Numbered from the stretch's first letter, positions 34,988 through 44,349 are shown. The stretch is 64,000 nt of DNA from Planctomycetaceae bacterium (GCA_021732785.1 JAKFUG010000037.1:1-64000), one strand, 5' to 3'. Made by a program: numbers and translations. The notes: a model not told the origin generated them from the letters alone.

Positions 34988-35552
34988 GACGAAATCCTTA
35001 GCGGGGCAATGTCTGGTGGCGTCGAAACAACTTCGTGACCCCAATTTTCACAAGTCGGCCGTGTTGATTGTGGAGCACGGCAGTCACGGGGCGATGGGGT
35101 TGATCATCAACCGGCCGTCGTCGGTCCTGGTGCGGCATGCCCTCTCCGAATTCTTCGATCTGCAATCGGTGAAACAGCCAGTTTACATGGGCGGCCCCGT
35201 TGAACCCCGGGCGTTGCTGATTCTGCACAATCTCCGGGAACTCTCTTCCACCGAACGGCCCATCGTTCCCGGAGTGTACATCGGGAACAGCGAAAATGCG
35301 TTCAAGGAAGTGATGCAGCGGGCGGCGAACGAAGAACAGGATCTCTCGTTCCGCATCTTCTCCGGTTGTGCCGGGTGGGCTCCCGAGCAACTGGAAGGGG
35401 AACTCGCGCGGGGCGACTGGCATACCGCGCCGGCTTGCCGCGAACTCGTGTTTCACGACGATCCGTACGAAGTCTACGACAGCGTGATGCAGAAGGTCTA
35501 CGAAGCCCACCGCCTCATGCCGCACAACTGCCGGAATCCGTCCTGGAATTGA
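34986..35552 (+). CDS. YqgE/AlgH family protein
   Basis: The 188-residue product matches YqgE/AlgH along its length: LAGQCLVASKQLRDPNFHKS, VLIVEHGSHGAMGLIINRPS, VYMGGPVEPRALLILHN, RIFSGCAGWAPEQLEGELAR and GDWHTAPACRELVFHDDPYE. GGAGG sits four bases before ATG 34986, so the start is firm. The family is conserved in many bacteria, with reported effects on alginate or oxidative phenotypes in some, but no agreed biochemical role. It is divergent from the esterase and convergent with the HD-GYP-like gene. Confidence 0.9.
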   Translation: MTKSLAGQCLVASKQLRDPNFHKSAVLIVEHGSHGAMGLIINRPSSVLVRHALSEFFDLQSVKQPVYMGGPVEPRALLILHNLRELSSTERPIVPGVYIGNSENAFKEVMQRAANEEQDLSFRIFSGCAGWAPEQLEGELARGDWHTAPACRELVFHDDPYEVYDSVMQKVYEAHRLMPHNCRNPSWN

Positions 35553-35606
35553 ACGAACGCGGGTCGCCGCTCTCGTCGCATCACACTAACAGCGTGCGGA
35601 CGGATA

Positions 35607-35684
35607 GTGTGCCACGGCCGTGTCGGCCGTGAGAATTGGCCAAACGCACCGCAAAACTGCACGGCCGACACGGCCGTGGCACAC
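35607..35684. repeat. Family B inverted repeat, copy 1
   Basis: Inverted GCCACGGCCGTGTCGGCCGT arms (each a hairpin, CACGGCCG with CGGCCGTG) around ~30 nt, with GTG/CAC ends as in family A. It ends five nt before the HD-GYP-like stop. Confidence 0.9.
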
Positions 35685-35688
35685 AGAG

Positions 35689-37143
35689 TTACGGCTGAGT
35701 CGTCTCGTCCTGATAAACCGGGCGGCGACTGCGGGCGGTCTGTCCGGCCAGCCACTTCGGTGTCGGCACCGCGGCGCTGGACGTGTCGAGGCGGTACGTG
35801 ACGCTGGGGTCGGGGATGGACCGCAGTTCTTCTTCGCCGGACGTTTCCAGTGCCGCGCGGATCTCCAGATCGCCCTCCGCCAGGTTGAGAATCGCGTCGG
35901 GGCTGGTTTCGGGAATCGTCTTGCCATCGGCATCGCAGGTCCGGCGGACAATCGGCTTCGTGTACCGATCGCCGTTGCTACGGATCACCACGGCTTCGCT
36001 GCCGTCGCTCAACTGCACCGCGCTGCCAATCGGAAAGAGGGACATCACCCGCAGCAAGGCGCGGAGCACCATCGCATCGGCCGCGCGGCCATGCACCTGT
36101 TGCAGCATCCCGGCAATGGCGGCATACGGCATCACCGCCGGTCGCCAACCCGTCGGGGTGGTCAGCGCCACGTAATCGTCGGCGACGTGCAGAATCCGTG
36201 CGAAGAGATGGATATTGGTTTCCCCCTTCCGCCGGGGATAGCCCGTGCCGTTCAGTTTTTCGTGGACCTGGTACGAAATCAACGGGACCACGCTCGGCAA
36301 ACCATCGATCCGTTCCAGCATGTCCGCGGTGTAAGAGACGTGCCGTTCGAGTTCCATGCGCTCCCAGCGATTGGGGGGATTCTCGCTGTTGCGAATGGCT
36401 TCGGGAACGCGGAGCATGCCCCAGTCGTGCAGCAGCGCGGTGATGCCGATTTTCTGGACGTTTTCGACATTCAGCTCCATCTCCATCGCCATCGCCATCG
36501 ACAGTTGCGCCATGCGGAGACTTTGGCACGCCAACTGGCTGTCCGGGCAACCGGTGATGTGCTGGGCCATCAGTCCGTCGATGTCTGCCGACATGAATTT
36601 GATCGAGGATTGCACGGCGGTGAACGCCGACGCCGAAACCTGGGTCATCCGCCCGGATTTGACCTGATTCATCATCATCGTCAGCGAGGCCGTCGTCCGC
36701 AGGTTCTGCTGGCGCGCCTCGGAGGCGAGTTCCGGGAGATAATCGGTGGTCCCATGCCGCGCGACCCGTTGCCGCAAGGCCGCGCCGCGGTTGGCCCCGG
36801 CGGAGACCCAGCGGTTAATGGCGTCCTGCATCTGTTGCGACGCGCTGGAGTCGAAGGCCGGTTTGAACGGGGCTTTCGGCAGAGCCACGGCCTCGCGGCC
36901 GCGCTCGAAGGCGGCGGCATCCTCGGCACCCACCTGCACGGTCGCCATCTGCCGGGCTTCGAGCAGGCGTTTGAACTCCGGCGTGATGACGGAGCCTTCC
37001 GCGAGGAGCAGCAATCCCTGCGGATCGTGCATCGGGAACTGCAGCGCCCGGCCCACCAGCAGTTGCGACACGGCGATGGTCACTTCCACGGGCGTTGCCG
37101 CAGCCGTGACTTCGCGAGCAAGAATTTCCGCCGTTGCCACCAC
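35689..37143 (-). CDS. HD-GYP-like metal-dependent phosphohydrolase domain protein
   Basis: The 484-residue product has an N-terminal ~170-residue region without recognised motifs, then an HD-GYP-type domain: ITALLHDWGMLRVPEAIRNS (HD pair), RHVSYTADMLERIDG, VPLISYQVHEKLNGTGYPRR (the H-E-K-x-x-G-x-GYP segment) and ILHVADDYVALTTP. HD-GYP enzymes degrade cyclic di-GMP; here the HD-GYP signature residue pattern is close to canonical except that the first His of the usual HHE is Val. Activity is therefore plausible, not certain. The start is GTG 37143 with AAGGA upstream. No receiver domain is evident. Confidence 0.8.
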   Translation of the reverse strand: MVATAEILAREVTAAATPVEVTIAVSQLLVGRALQFPMHDPQGLLLLAEGSVITPEFKRLLEARQMATVQVGAEDAAAFERGREAVALPKAPFKPAFDSSASQQMQDAINRWVSAGANRGAALRQRVARHGTTDYLPELASEARQQNLRTTASLTMMMNQVKSGRMTQVSASAFTAVQSSIKFMSADIDGLMAQHITGCPDSQLACQSLRMAQLSMAMAMEMELNVENVQKIGITALLHDWGMLRVPEAIRNSENPPNRWERMELERHVSYTADMLERIDGLPSVVPLISYQVHEKLNGTGYPRRKGETNIHLFARILHVADDYVALTTPTGWRPAVMPYAAIAGMLQQVHGRAADAMVLRALLRVMSLFPIGSAVQLSDGSEAVVIRSNGDRYTKPIVRRTCDADGKTIPETSPDAILNLAEGDLEIRAALETSGEEELRSIPDPSVTYRLDTSSAAVPTPKWLAGQTARSRRPVYQDETTQP

Positions 37144-37334
37144 GTGAGCTTTCCTTGAAGCCGGTCCGGAGCGAGTTCACGCAGCCAGTGCTCCCGGCGC
37201 GTTGCCGAAAATCTACGTTGCGTTTCGGCAGCACGTCGGCGGAAGCCGGCGCGCGATTTCGCGCACGGTGACCGAAGAGACCGGCTGTGGCGGTTATGCG
37301 GATGAGGAAGGCTTGAAGGCGAAGAACAAACGCG

Positions 37335-37543
37335 GTCCACAGATTTCCCAGCGCGGGTTTGACCCGCAACCCATCCATCACGATTGAAGTGCCAAATTCC
37401 AAATTCCAAGCGGGGAGCGGTCACTCTTCGTTTGGAATTTCTGTCTTCATTGGAGCTTGTTTGGAACTTGGAATTTGGAGCTTGGAATTTCATTCTGTCG
37501 GCATAGGGTCGGGGCGCAACCCGCGCTGGGAAATCTGTGGACC
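37335..37543. repeat. Nested inverted repeat (family K), two levels
   Basis: Outer arms GGTCCACAGATTTCCCAGCG... (37335-37361) and its inverse (37517-37543) enclose an inner AT-rich pair: CCAAATTCCAAATTCCAAGC at the left and AACTTGGAATTTGGAGCTTG at the right. It lies in the divergent spacer 37144-37621, unlike most other families. No gene is present in that spacer. Confidence 0.75.
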
Positions 37544-37621
37544 GGTCATTACTTCGGCTTTGAAATCGGACTGGTTCCCGCGGGGGGTGTGGCTTACGAT
37601 GATGGCTTACCGGGAGGTCGG

Positions 37622-38137
37622 ATGGCGATTCGGTCAAACCACTACGATGCGGCATTTGAAGCGTTCCTGCGGAATGGCCGGACGCCGTATGTCGCCGTCA
37701 ACGAGGCCCGGCGGGCGCTGTGGGGCGATTCCTCGCTGAAATCGCTCGATTTCGTGGTCTATTCGCCGACGCTCGGGAACCTGTTGATCGACGTGAAAGG
37801 CCGCCTCGACGCCGGTCCGGGGTGTGCCGCACGACGCTGGGAAAACTGGGCCACGACCGACGACTTGGAGTGCCTGCAGCAATGGCAGCAGATTTTCGGG
37901 ACGACGTTTCGAGCGTTGCTCGTCTTTGCCTATCAGTTGCCGACGCCGGCGGTGCCGACATCCCTTCCGGAGATGCTCCGCTTTCGTGACCGGAGTTACG
38001 CCTTCTACGGTGTCTGGGCCGACGATTACCGCCGCGCGATGAAACTCCGTTCGCCGAAGTGGGAAACCGTCTGGCTGCCGAGTGCGCCGTATCGGGAGTT
38101 GCGCTTTTCGCTGGATCATCTCGGCGTGGCGACATAG
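37622..38137 (+). CDS. Conserved planctomycete-type protein, possible PD-(D/E)xK nuclease fold
   Basis: The 171-residue product from ATG 37622 (GGGAGG upstream) begins HYDAAFEAFLRNGRTPYVAV and contains LKSLDFVVYSPTLGNLLIDV followed by KGR, the spacing D-x(n)-D-V-K seen in PD-(D/E)xK nucleases. The later FRALLVFAYQL strand fits the same fold. A catalytic Glu/Asp before the first Asp is plausible (NEARRAL). No partner methylase or toxin-antitoxin gene is adjacent, so restriction-like function is not supported by context. It could be a repair nuclease or only a structural relative. Confidence 0.6.
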   Translation: MAIRSNHYDAAFEAFLRNGRTPYVAVNEARRALWGDSSLKSLDFVVYSPTLGNLLIDVKGRLDAGPGCAARRWENWATTDDLECLQQWQQIFGTTFRALLVFAYQLPTPAVPTSLPEMLRFRDRSYAFYGVWADDYRRAMKLRSPKWETVWLPSAPYRELRFSLDHLGVAT

Positions 38138-38163
38138 TCCGCCAAGGCAGTGCCAAGTGGCCC

Positions 38164-38275
38164 ATGCAAAATGAAAAGTGCAAAGTGAAAGAGTCGCTTC
38201 GACACCGTCCGCCGTGTCGTTTGCGGCTCTGAAAACACTTTGCACTTTTCATTTTTCACTCCTCACTTTGCACTT
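38164..38275. repeat. Family J inverted repeat, copy 1
   Basis: AT-rich arms built of near-tandem AAAGTGCAAAGTG words on the left and CACTTTGCACTTTTCA words on the right. It follows the nuclease-like gene by 26 nt. Confidence 0.75.
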
Positions 38276-38415
38276 CCTGCTGATTCATGCGCAACGGTTC
38301 GCTTACATGTTCCTCAGGGGAATCATCTTGCCCGCGCTGGGGAGACGGCCTAGGATAATGGGGGACGCTCGTTCGTGAATGGTCGCGGCGAGGGGACGGA
38401 TCATGGGAACCGATC

Positions 38416-38988
38416 GTGGCGCTGACCGATCTGGATCGTCGCTTGCTCGACCGCTGTCTGGCACAGGATCCCGGCGGCTGGCGGGATTTCGTCGACCGCT
38501 TTACCGGTTTATTTGTGCATGTCGTCCAGCACACGGCTCATTGCCGCAGTGTCCCCTTGACCCCCGATGACCTCGACGATTTGTGTTCCGAAGTCTTCCT
38601 GGCGGTGCTGTCGAACGACATGGCCGTGCTGCGGCACTTCCGGGGGCAATCCCAACTGTCCACCTACCTCGGCGTGATTTCCCGCCGCGTGGTGGTGAAG
38701 GAATTGACCCGCCGGCGGATGGCCGAAGCGCTGGGACATGTTCCGGTGCATCAGGAGGCCCTCGACCATGCCGGGGCCGATCACGAACGGATCGAGAATC
38801 GCGAGATCGTGCAGATGATGCTGTCCGGCCTCTCCGACAAGGAAGCCGCCGTCATTCGGCACTATCACATTGAAGGCCGGACTTACCCGGAAATCAGTGC
38901 CCGCGTCGGCATCCCGGAAAACTCGATCGGCCCCCTGCTGGCCCGCGCCCGCGAAAAACTCCGTCACAGCGGTCAAGCCGCTTCGTGA
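38416..38988 (+). CDS. RNA polymerase sigma factor, ECF-like
   Basis: The 190-residue product has sigma region 2 (DLDDLCSEVFLAVLSNDMAV, LRHFRGQSQLSTYLGVISRR), a linker, and region 4 (LSGLSDKEAAVIRHYHIEGR, TYPEISARVGIPENSIGPLL). It starts at GTG 38416; the nearby ATG 38403 is in another frame. No anti-sigma gene is adjacent. Planctomycetes have many ECF sigmas with unknown promoters. The MoxR gene follows after about 450 nt with a family J repeat in between. Target genes unknown. Confidence 0.88.
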   Translation: MALTDLDRRLLDRCLAQDPGGWRDFVDRFTGLFVHVVQHTAHCRSVPLTPDDLDDLCSEVFLAVLSNDMAVLRHFRGQSQLSTYLGVISRRVVVKELTRRRMAEALGHVPVHQEALDHAGADHERIENREIVQMMLSGLSDKEAAVIRHYHIEGRTYPEISARVGIPENSIGPLLARAREKLRHSGQAAS

Positions 38989-39142
38989 ACCGCGGCGGCG
39001 GCTCTTCTCCTCTGACTTGGGGGAGGAGGTCCGCTTGAATGCCGATGTGTCGGGGCGGATCTCCCACGCTTCCCATCGGACTCGCGCCCGTACGCCGATC
39101 CGCGCGAACTGGGTGTGCGTTTCGATTCTGGGTGGAATCCGA

Positions 39143-39281
39143 GGAAGTGCAAAATGAAGCGTGAAAAATGCAAAGTGCAAAGTGGAAGGATCGGACGGGA
39201 ACGTCTTCCGTTCCACGAACCGGCCAGCGTGCGCTGCGACGTCTTCCCACTGTTCACTTTGCACTGTTCACTTTGCACTGT
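39143..39281. repeat. Family J inverted repeat, copy 2
   Basis: Left arm with AAATGCAAAGTGCAAAGTGG, right arm with CACTGTTCACTTTGCACTGT, about 60 nt apart. It lies in the 452-nt spacer 38989-39440 between the sigma factor and MoxR genes, which holds no gene. Confidence 0.75.
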
Positions 39282-39440
39282 TCTCCCAGCGAAGACACGA
39301 AGTCTATGGATTGACCCAGAATTGAGACGCACACCCGCGCGAATTCTGTCGGACGGGGCGGGTTTGACAAGGCTTCACGGAACGGACGATGATGCGCGGC
39401 TTCGTGAGAATGGTCTGTTTCGCCGCCGGGAGCCTGCCGC

Positions 39441-40493
39441 GTGGATGCTGTGAATCCTGAAAACGATCTCGCTGCCGTCGAGCGATTGACCGCCGCGTAT
39501 CGCCGCATCACCGCGCAGTTGGGCCAGGTGATTGTCGGTCAACGGGCGGTCGTCGAAGAACTGCTGATTGCCATGCTCGCCGGGGGGCATGCGCTGCTGG
39601 TGGGGGTGCCGGGGCTCGCGAAGACGCTCATGGTCCGCACGCTCGCGGAAACGCTGGAACTCAGCTTCAACCGCGTGCAATTCACGCCCGATCTGATGCC
39701 CGCCGATATCACCGGCACCGAAGTGATTCAGGAAGACAAAGCGACCGGCGTGCGGGCCTTTCGCTTTCTCCCCGGGCCGGTCTTCGCGAATGTGGTTCTC
39801 GCCGACGAAATCAATCGGACGCCCCCCAAGACACAGGCCGCGTTGCTCGAAGCGATGCAGGAACGGCAGGTCACCGTCGGCGGGCAACGCCACCGTCTGC
39901 CCGACCCGTTCTTCGTCCTCGCGACACAGAACCCCATCGAGCAGGAAGGAACCTACCCCCTGCCCGAAGCGCAGTTGGACCGCTTCCTGTTCGAGATTCT
40001 CGTCGACTATCCCACCGAAGACGAAGAATTTCAGATTGTCCGGCAGACGACGCTGGGGGAAACGCGACTGGTGGAGCGCGTCCTTTCCTGCGAAGAATGG
40101 CAGGAGTTGCAACATGTGGTGCGCCGCGTGCCGGTGGACGACGCCGTGGTGCGGTATGCGTTGCAGTTTGCCCGGTTGACGCGAAAGTCGCCGCAAGCGC
40201 CGGACTTCGTGCAGAAATACATCAGTTGGGGAGCCGGCCCGCGGGCGAGTCAAAACCTGATTCTCGGTGCGAAAGCCCGCGCGCTGCTGCAAGGCCGGGC
40301 TTACGTTAGCACGGAAGACATCCGCGCGGTCGCCGCCCCGGTGTTGCGACATCGGCTGGTCCTGAACTTCAACGCCGAAGCCGACGGGATCACGCCGGAC
40401 GCCATCGTCAAGAAGCTCATCGACCTCATCCCCGAGCACGCCCCGCTGCCCAGCGGAATGCCGAACGTGTTCAAGGTCGCCAAAACGTCTTAG
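39441..40493 (+). CDS. MoxR-family AAA+ ATPase
   Basis: The 350-residue chaperone-like ATPase shows Walker A in [40 protein letters not shown], Walker [21 protein letters not shown], and the MoxR sensor [20 protein letters not shown] with the Arg finger in LDRFLFEI. MoxR proteins usually work with a DUF58 and VWA-domain protein on the same operon to mature or insert metal into a target. Neither partner is adjacent here, so the substrate is unknown. The GTG start at 39441 is supported by context; GTG 39450 is an alternative. Confidence 0.92.
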   Translation: MDAVNPENDLAAVERLTAAYRRITAQLGQVIVGQRAVVEELLIAMLAGGHALLVGVPGLAKTLMVRTLAETLELSFNRVQFTPDLMPADITGTEVIQEDKATGVRAFRFLPGPVFANVVLADEINRTPPKTQAALLEAMQERQVTVGGQRHRLPDPFFVLATQNPIEQEGTYPLPEAQLDRFLFEILVDYPTEDEEFQIVRQTTLGETRLVERVLSCEEWQELQHVVRRVPVDDAVVRYALQFARLTRKSPQAPDFVQKYISWGAGPRASQNLILGAKARALLQGRAYVSTEDIRAVAAPVLRHRLVLNFNAEADGITPDAIVKKLIDLIPEHAPLPSGMPNVFKVAKTS

Positions 40494-40545
40494 CCCCCGG
40501 TCAATGACCGGGGGAAAACGGCGTGAAATATTGAAATGACGCTCC

Positions 40546-40622
40546 GTGTGCCACTGGCTCTGCCAGTGTCTTCTCTTCGCAAGTCATGGTGACAATTCAC
40601 ACTGGCAGAGCCAGTGGCACAC
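40546..40622. repeat. Family A inverted repeat, copy 6
   Basis: Inverted CCACTGGCTCTGCCAGTG arms. The spacer TTCTCTTCGCAAGTCATGGT is nearly the same as in the copy at 63677, showing a subfamily. It follows MoxR and precedes a small membrane-protein gene. Confidence 0.9.
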
Positions 40623-40669
40623 AGCAAATGTGGCCTGGTCTTGCCGGCTGACAAGCAAGGACTTTTGCA

Positions 40670-41023
40670 ATGACATCCAACTCCGATCTGTTGCCGATGG
40701 TGCTGCATTGGCTGATGTATGCCGGGCCCTCGCTGCTCATGTATACCGTCGGCATCATCATCGCCTCCACGCAATTGACGCGGTATCCCAAGCCGGCGCT
40801 GTTCGCATTGGCGGGATGCGGAATTCATGCGTTGTCGACGGGAATGAGCCTGATGAGCTTCGTGTTCATCCGGTCCAGCGGATGGGCGGGTTCGCAAATC
40901 GGAACCCTCATGACCGCGTTGAGCCTCTTGAGCAGCCTGATGCACATGGTCGGATTCGGCCTGCTGTTCGCCGCCGTCTTCGTAAGCCGACAGGCGCCGG
41001 AACCGCCGCCGGAACTCGAGTAA
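40670..41023 (+). CDS. Small integral membrane protein, unknown function
   Basis: The 117-residue product has three predicted membrane helices (LHWLMYAGPSLLMYTVGIII, LFALAGCGIHALSTGMSLMS, LSSLMHMVGFGLLFAAVFVS) and a Pro/Glu-rich cytoplasmic tail. AAGGA lies ten bases upstream of ATG 40670. No homologous domain is recognised. It precedes scpA by 133 nt on the same strand, so they may share a transcript. Confidence 0.65.
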   Translation: MTSNSDLLPMVLHWLMYAGPSLLMYTVGIIIASTQLTRYPKPALFALAGCGIHALSTGMSLMSFVFIRSSGWAGSQIGTLMTALSLLSSLMHMVGFGLLFAAVFVSRQAPEPPPELE

Positions 41024-41156
41024 CCGTCGCGCCCCCTTTCGCAGTCGCTGATGGACTCCCGGCGTATCCGTTCTGAAACTTTCATTGCGGTTCCGCCGCC
41101 GGAACATTCGATACCAACGGTAAAGTCTGCGCTCACACTCCGCGCTGGATGGAACG

Positions 41157-41939
41157 ATGTTGCTGTACCGCGTGGAACTCGAACGCTTTTCCGGGCCGAT
41201 GGACCTGTTGCTCTATCTCGTCCGGCGGAACGAACTTTCGGCGACGAATCTTCCCATCGCCACCATCGCACACCAGTACCTCGAATTCCTCGAAGTGCTG
41301 GAATTGCTCGATCTCGATGCGATCGGCGATTTTATCGTGCTGGCGAGCACGCTGCTGGAGATCAAAAGCCGGAACGTCTTGCCGCAGCCCGAAGAAGTGG
41401 TGGAGGAAACCGCGCAGGCGGACGACGATCCGCGCGGCGAACTGATCACCCGGTTGCTGGAATACAAACGGTATCGTGACGCCGCGGTGGCGTTGGAGGA
41501 ACGGGCCACGGAATGGCAGCAACGCTTCCCGCGACTCGCCGACGATCACCCGCATGTGGGACGCGATCACGCCGCCGATCCGATCCGGGAGGTCGAACTG
41601 TGGGACCTCGTCAGCGCGCTTTCGCGCGTGTTGCACAAGAAAGTGGGCGAATCGGCGTCGTCCATCCGGTACGACGAAACGCCACAAAGTGTTTACATGG
41701 ATAGAATTGCGGCCCGTGTTCGCGAACAGGGGACGGTGCCATTCAGCAGCTTTTTTGAGGGATCCCACCGCAAGGAAAAGATCGTCGGTCTGTTCCTCGC
41801 GATTCTCGAACTCCTTCGGCACCACGGCTTTCGGGCGGAACAACCGGAAGCGTATGGCGAGATTCTCATTCTTCCGCCCGCCGCGGAGTCCGACGAAGAA
41901 ATCAGCACCGGGGAATCCAACGCCATCGATTTGCCGTAA
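41157..41939 (+). CDS. scpA: Segregation and condensation protein A
   Basis: The 260-residue kleisin links the two SMC heads in the bacterial condensin. The N-terminal SMC-neck-binding region is intact: LERFSGPMDLLLYLVRRNEL, IPIA-like NLPIATIAHQYLEFLEVLEL, and FIVLASTLLEIKSRNVLPQP. The C-terminal winged-helix end (GTVPFSSFFEGSHRKEKIVG, FLAILELLRHHGFRAEQPEA) is also present. Length is typical. Its partner smc is in the same window at 54213, about 12 kb away; scpB is not found here. The preceding small membrane gene is on the same strand. Confidence 0.92.
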   Translation: MLLYRVELERFSGPMDLLLYLVRRNELSATNLPIATIAHQYLEFLEVLELLDLDAIGDFIVLASTLLEIKSRNVLPQPEEVVEETAQADDDPRGELITRLLEYKRYRDAAVALEERATEWQQRFPRLADDHPHVGRDHAADPIREVELWDLVSALSRVLHKKVGESASSIRYDETPQSVYMDRIAARVREQGTVPFSSFFEGSHRKEKIVGLFLAILELLRHHGFRAEQPEAYGEILILPPAAESDEEISTGESNAIDLP

Positions 41940-42151
41940 CCATTTTTCAGAGCGGGAGTTGCGGCTGTGCAACTCCACGAAAGAGATCGTGTAGTGCCCC
42001 TACCGACGGCAAAATCGGTTCAAGTGATACCTTCGGCAATTCCGATAGGCCACGAATGATAGTAACGATCTCGCTCTGGCTGCGCTGGCTGGTTTCGGGG
42101 GGTGAGGGTCGCGGTTCAGTGTGTGTGGGCGACCGGTCTGGGAGACCCGTC

Positions 42152-43696
42152 ATGCGATTGGGGATGTGCGGCGTTCTAGCATTGATGACGGTTTGCGTCG
42201 CACTGCCGCCGGTGTCCGCACGCGCTGCGGGTCCTGCGAAGCCGGTGGTCACGAATAAGCAGCGCTTTCGGATTCCCTTCAAATTCGACGCCGAAGCGCT
42301 GGCCAGTATGAAAGCGCAAGAGCTGCAATTGCTCGTCTCCCGCAACCGGGGCGGCACTTGGGAAATGGCTCAATCGATTCCGGCCCGCGCGGGCAAGTTC
42401 GAATTTCAGGCTCCGGCCGACGGCGAATTCTGGTTCGTCGTCAAAACCATTGATGGCCAGGGGCGGGCGCATCCCCCCGGTCCGCAATACGATCCCGGAC
42501 TGATGGTCGTCGTCGACACGCAACCCCCCCGGTTTGAACTCAAGCTCGAATCCTCGACCGCTGGCAAGGTGCAACTCGGTTGGCAGGCGAACGATCCCAA
42601 TCTCGACCCGGCATCGCTGCGGCTGGAATACATGCAGCCGGGTTCGGTCGATTGGCAAGCCGTCAGCGTGATTCCGCGCAACGTCGGCCAAACCTCGTGG
42701 ACGTGTCCGCAAGCCGGGCTGGTGTCGGTGCGCGGTTCGATTTCCGACCTCGCGAGCAACACGACCACCGCCGACAGCCGGTTGCAAGTGGCGGGCGGGG
42801 GCGAAGCCGTCCCCAAACCGCAGATTCCCGATCTCCGGCAACCCATCGCCACGAACCCGATTCCCGCGTTCGCCGGGAACGAGAGCCCGTCGGTCCCCGA
42901 AATCCAGCCCGCCATTCCGATGCCACGGCCGGTCCAAACCATTCCGCCCGGCAAGTTCATCACCACCTCACCAGCCCAGCAACCCGAGATCACGCAAGAC
43001 CGCTGGCCTGCTGCGACGACACCCGCGCCGGCGTACAACTCCAGTGTTAACGGGATTGCCACCTCCCGCCAACGCGTGGTCAGCACCCGGCAATTTCAAC
43101 TCGGCTATAAGGTGGATGACGTCGGACCGTCGGGCGTCGGTTCCGTCGAGATGTTCATCACGCAGGACAACGGCCGGAAATGGTTCCGCTACGGCGAAGA
43201 TGCCGATCGCACCAGCCCGTTTGACGTGAAGGTCAATCAGGACGGCGAGTACGGCTTTTCGATTCGCGTCCGCAGCGGTGCGGGTCTGTCGAACGATCCG
43301 CCATCACCCGGCGAGTTGCCGTCGATCAGCGTGGTGGTCGATCAGACGCCGCCGACGCTGGAATTGATTTCCGCACAGCAGGGCCAGGGGGCGGAACTGA
43401 ATCAGATTCTGATTCGCTGGCGGACGCAGGACGTGCATCCGGCGGACAAGCCGATCGCGCTGTATTATTCCGCGAATCCCAACGGACCGTGGGAACCGAT
43501 CAGCACGTGGCGGCAGGACACCGGTTCCTTCGCCTGGGGCGTCGGTCCCGGTGTGCCCGCTCAAATCTTCATCCGCGTGATGGCCCGCGACGCCGCCGGG
43601 AACGTCGCCAAGGTCGACACCACGCAACCATTGCTCGTCGACCTCACCCGGCCCACGGCACGGATTGTCGACGTGGAAGTGATGACGCCGCGGTAA
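42152..43696 (+). CDS. Secreted Ig-like/fibronectin-type repeat protein
   Basis: The 514-residue product from ATG 42152 (GGGAG upstream) has a signal peptide (MRLGMCGVLALMTVCVALPP). Repeated beta-sandwich-like units follow with the pattern V-D-T/Q-T-P-P-x-x-E-L (LMVVVDTQPPRFELKLES, VVVDQTPPTLELISAQQG, PLLVDLTRPTARIVDVEV), separated by a Pro-rich linker (about 240-310). The pattern resembles Ig-like or fibronectin type III domains used for surface attachment. No enzyme motif is seen. An upstream ATG at 42056 would add an unlikely leader. It is convergent with the tatA cluster. Confidence 0.7.
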   Translation: MRLGMCGVLALMTVCVALPPVSARAAGPAKPVVTNKQRFRIPFKFDAEALASMKAQELQLLVSRNRGGTWEMAQSIPARAGKFEFQAPADGEFWFVVKTIDGQGRAHPPGPQYDPGLMVVVDTQPPRFELKLESSTAGKVQLGWQANDPNLDPASLRLEYMQPGSVDWQAVSVIPRNVGQTSWTCPQAGLVSVRGSISDLASNTTTADSRLQVAGGGEAVPKPQIPDLRQPIATNPIPAFAGNESPSVPEIQPAIPMPRPVQTIPPGKFITTSPAQQPEITQDRWPAATTPAPAYNSSVNGIATSRQRVVSTRQFQLGYKVDDVGPSGVGSVEMFITQDNGRKWFRYGEDADRTSPFDVKVNQDGEYGFSIRVRSGAGLSNDPPSPGELPSISVVVDQTPPTLELISAQQGQGAELNQILIRWRTQDVHPADKPIALYYSANPNGPWEPISTWRQDTGSFAWGVGPGVPAQIFIRVMARDAAGNVAKVDTTQPLLVDLTRPTARIVDVEVMTPR

Positions 43697-43703
43697 GCGG
43701 ACC

Positions 43704-43789
43704 GTGGGCAGGGAACAGCGGACAGCCAGAGCGGGTCCTTTTCCGACTTTCTCTGGCTGCCCACTGTCCCCTCATCCCTGTCCACTCCT
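43704..43789. repeat. Family N inverted repeat
   Basis: GTGGGCAG and AGCCAGAG at the left pair with CTCTGGCT and CTGCCCAC at the right, with a central TTTTCCGAC loop. It lies between the convergent stops at 43696 and 43792. Confidence 0.6.
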
Positions 43790-43791
43790 CT

Positions 43792-44082
43792 TCACGACGG
43801 TTCCGATCGCGGCGGTTCGAACTTCGGCGCGGTGGTTTCGACCCGTTCATCCGGCGGGGGCGGACGGTGGCCCGAACCGCTGTCGTTGCGGTCGTAGCTG
43901 GAGTTCGTCACTTCGCTGCTGACGTCGTTCAAGCCCTTCTTGAATTCGACGATTCCCTTGCCGAGACCGCGGGCCACTTCCGGCAGACGCTTGCCGAACA
44001 GCAACAGGGCGATGATCCCGAAGATGATCATTTCCATCGGGCCGGGCATCGGGAAAAACGCGAGGACGGTCATGTCGGACAT
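43792..44082 (-). CDS. tatA: TatA/E-like twin-arginine translocase subunit, copy 1
   Basis: The 96-residue product has the TatA layout: one N-terminal membrane helix (PMEMIIFGIIALLLFGKRLP) with the FGKRLPEVARGLG hinge, an amphipathic helix (KGIVEFKKGLNDVSSEV) and a variable tail rich in Pro and charged residues. TatA oligomers form the Tat pore for folded proteins. The nearly identical neighbour at 44170 shares the first ~45 residues with this one, so recent duplication is likely. The start is ATG 44082 (CAGGAA, seven bases). No tatC is adjacent. Confidence 0.9.
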   Translation of the reverse strand: MSDMTVLAFFPMPGPMEMIIFGIIALLLFGKRLPEVARGLGKGIVEFKKGLNDVSSEVTNSSYDRNDSGSGHRPPPPDERVETTAPKFEPPRSEPS

Positions 44083-44169
44083 GGTCAGTTCCTGAAAGTC
44101 GCCCCGCGGTTCAGTCGGAGCGGTTCGTCATTGTAACGGTGTGGGGAATGCGGCGACGCTGTCGACCGC

Positions 44170-44349
44170 TTAATCTTTGTGATCGTAACCGGCGTTCTGG
44201 ACTTCGCTGCTGACGTCGTTCAAGCCTTTCTTGAATTCGACGATGCTTTTGCCGACACCGCGGGCCACATCGGGCAAGCGCTTGCCGAACAGCAACAGGG
44301 CGATAATCCCGAAGATAATCATTTCCATCGGACCGGGCATGGGAAACAT
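44170..44349 (-). CDS. tatA: TatA/E-like subunit, copy 2
   Basis: The 59-residue product (MFPMPGPMEMIIFGIIALLL onward) is almost identical to copy 1 through the amphipathic helix (VARGVGKSIVEFKKGLNDVS), then ends in a short tail. AGGAG lies six bases before ATG 44349, which fits better than ATG 44355. Loss or gain of the Pro-rich tail is the main difference from copy 1. It is in the same orientation as its neighbours, so the three may be one transcription unit. Confidence 0.9.
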   Translation of the reverse strand: MFPMPGPMEMIIFGIIALLLFGKRLPDVARGVGKSIVEFKKGLNDVSSEVQNAGYDHKD

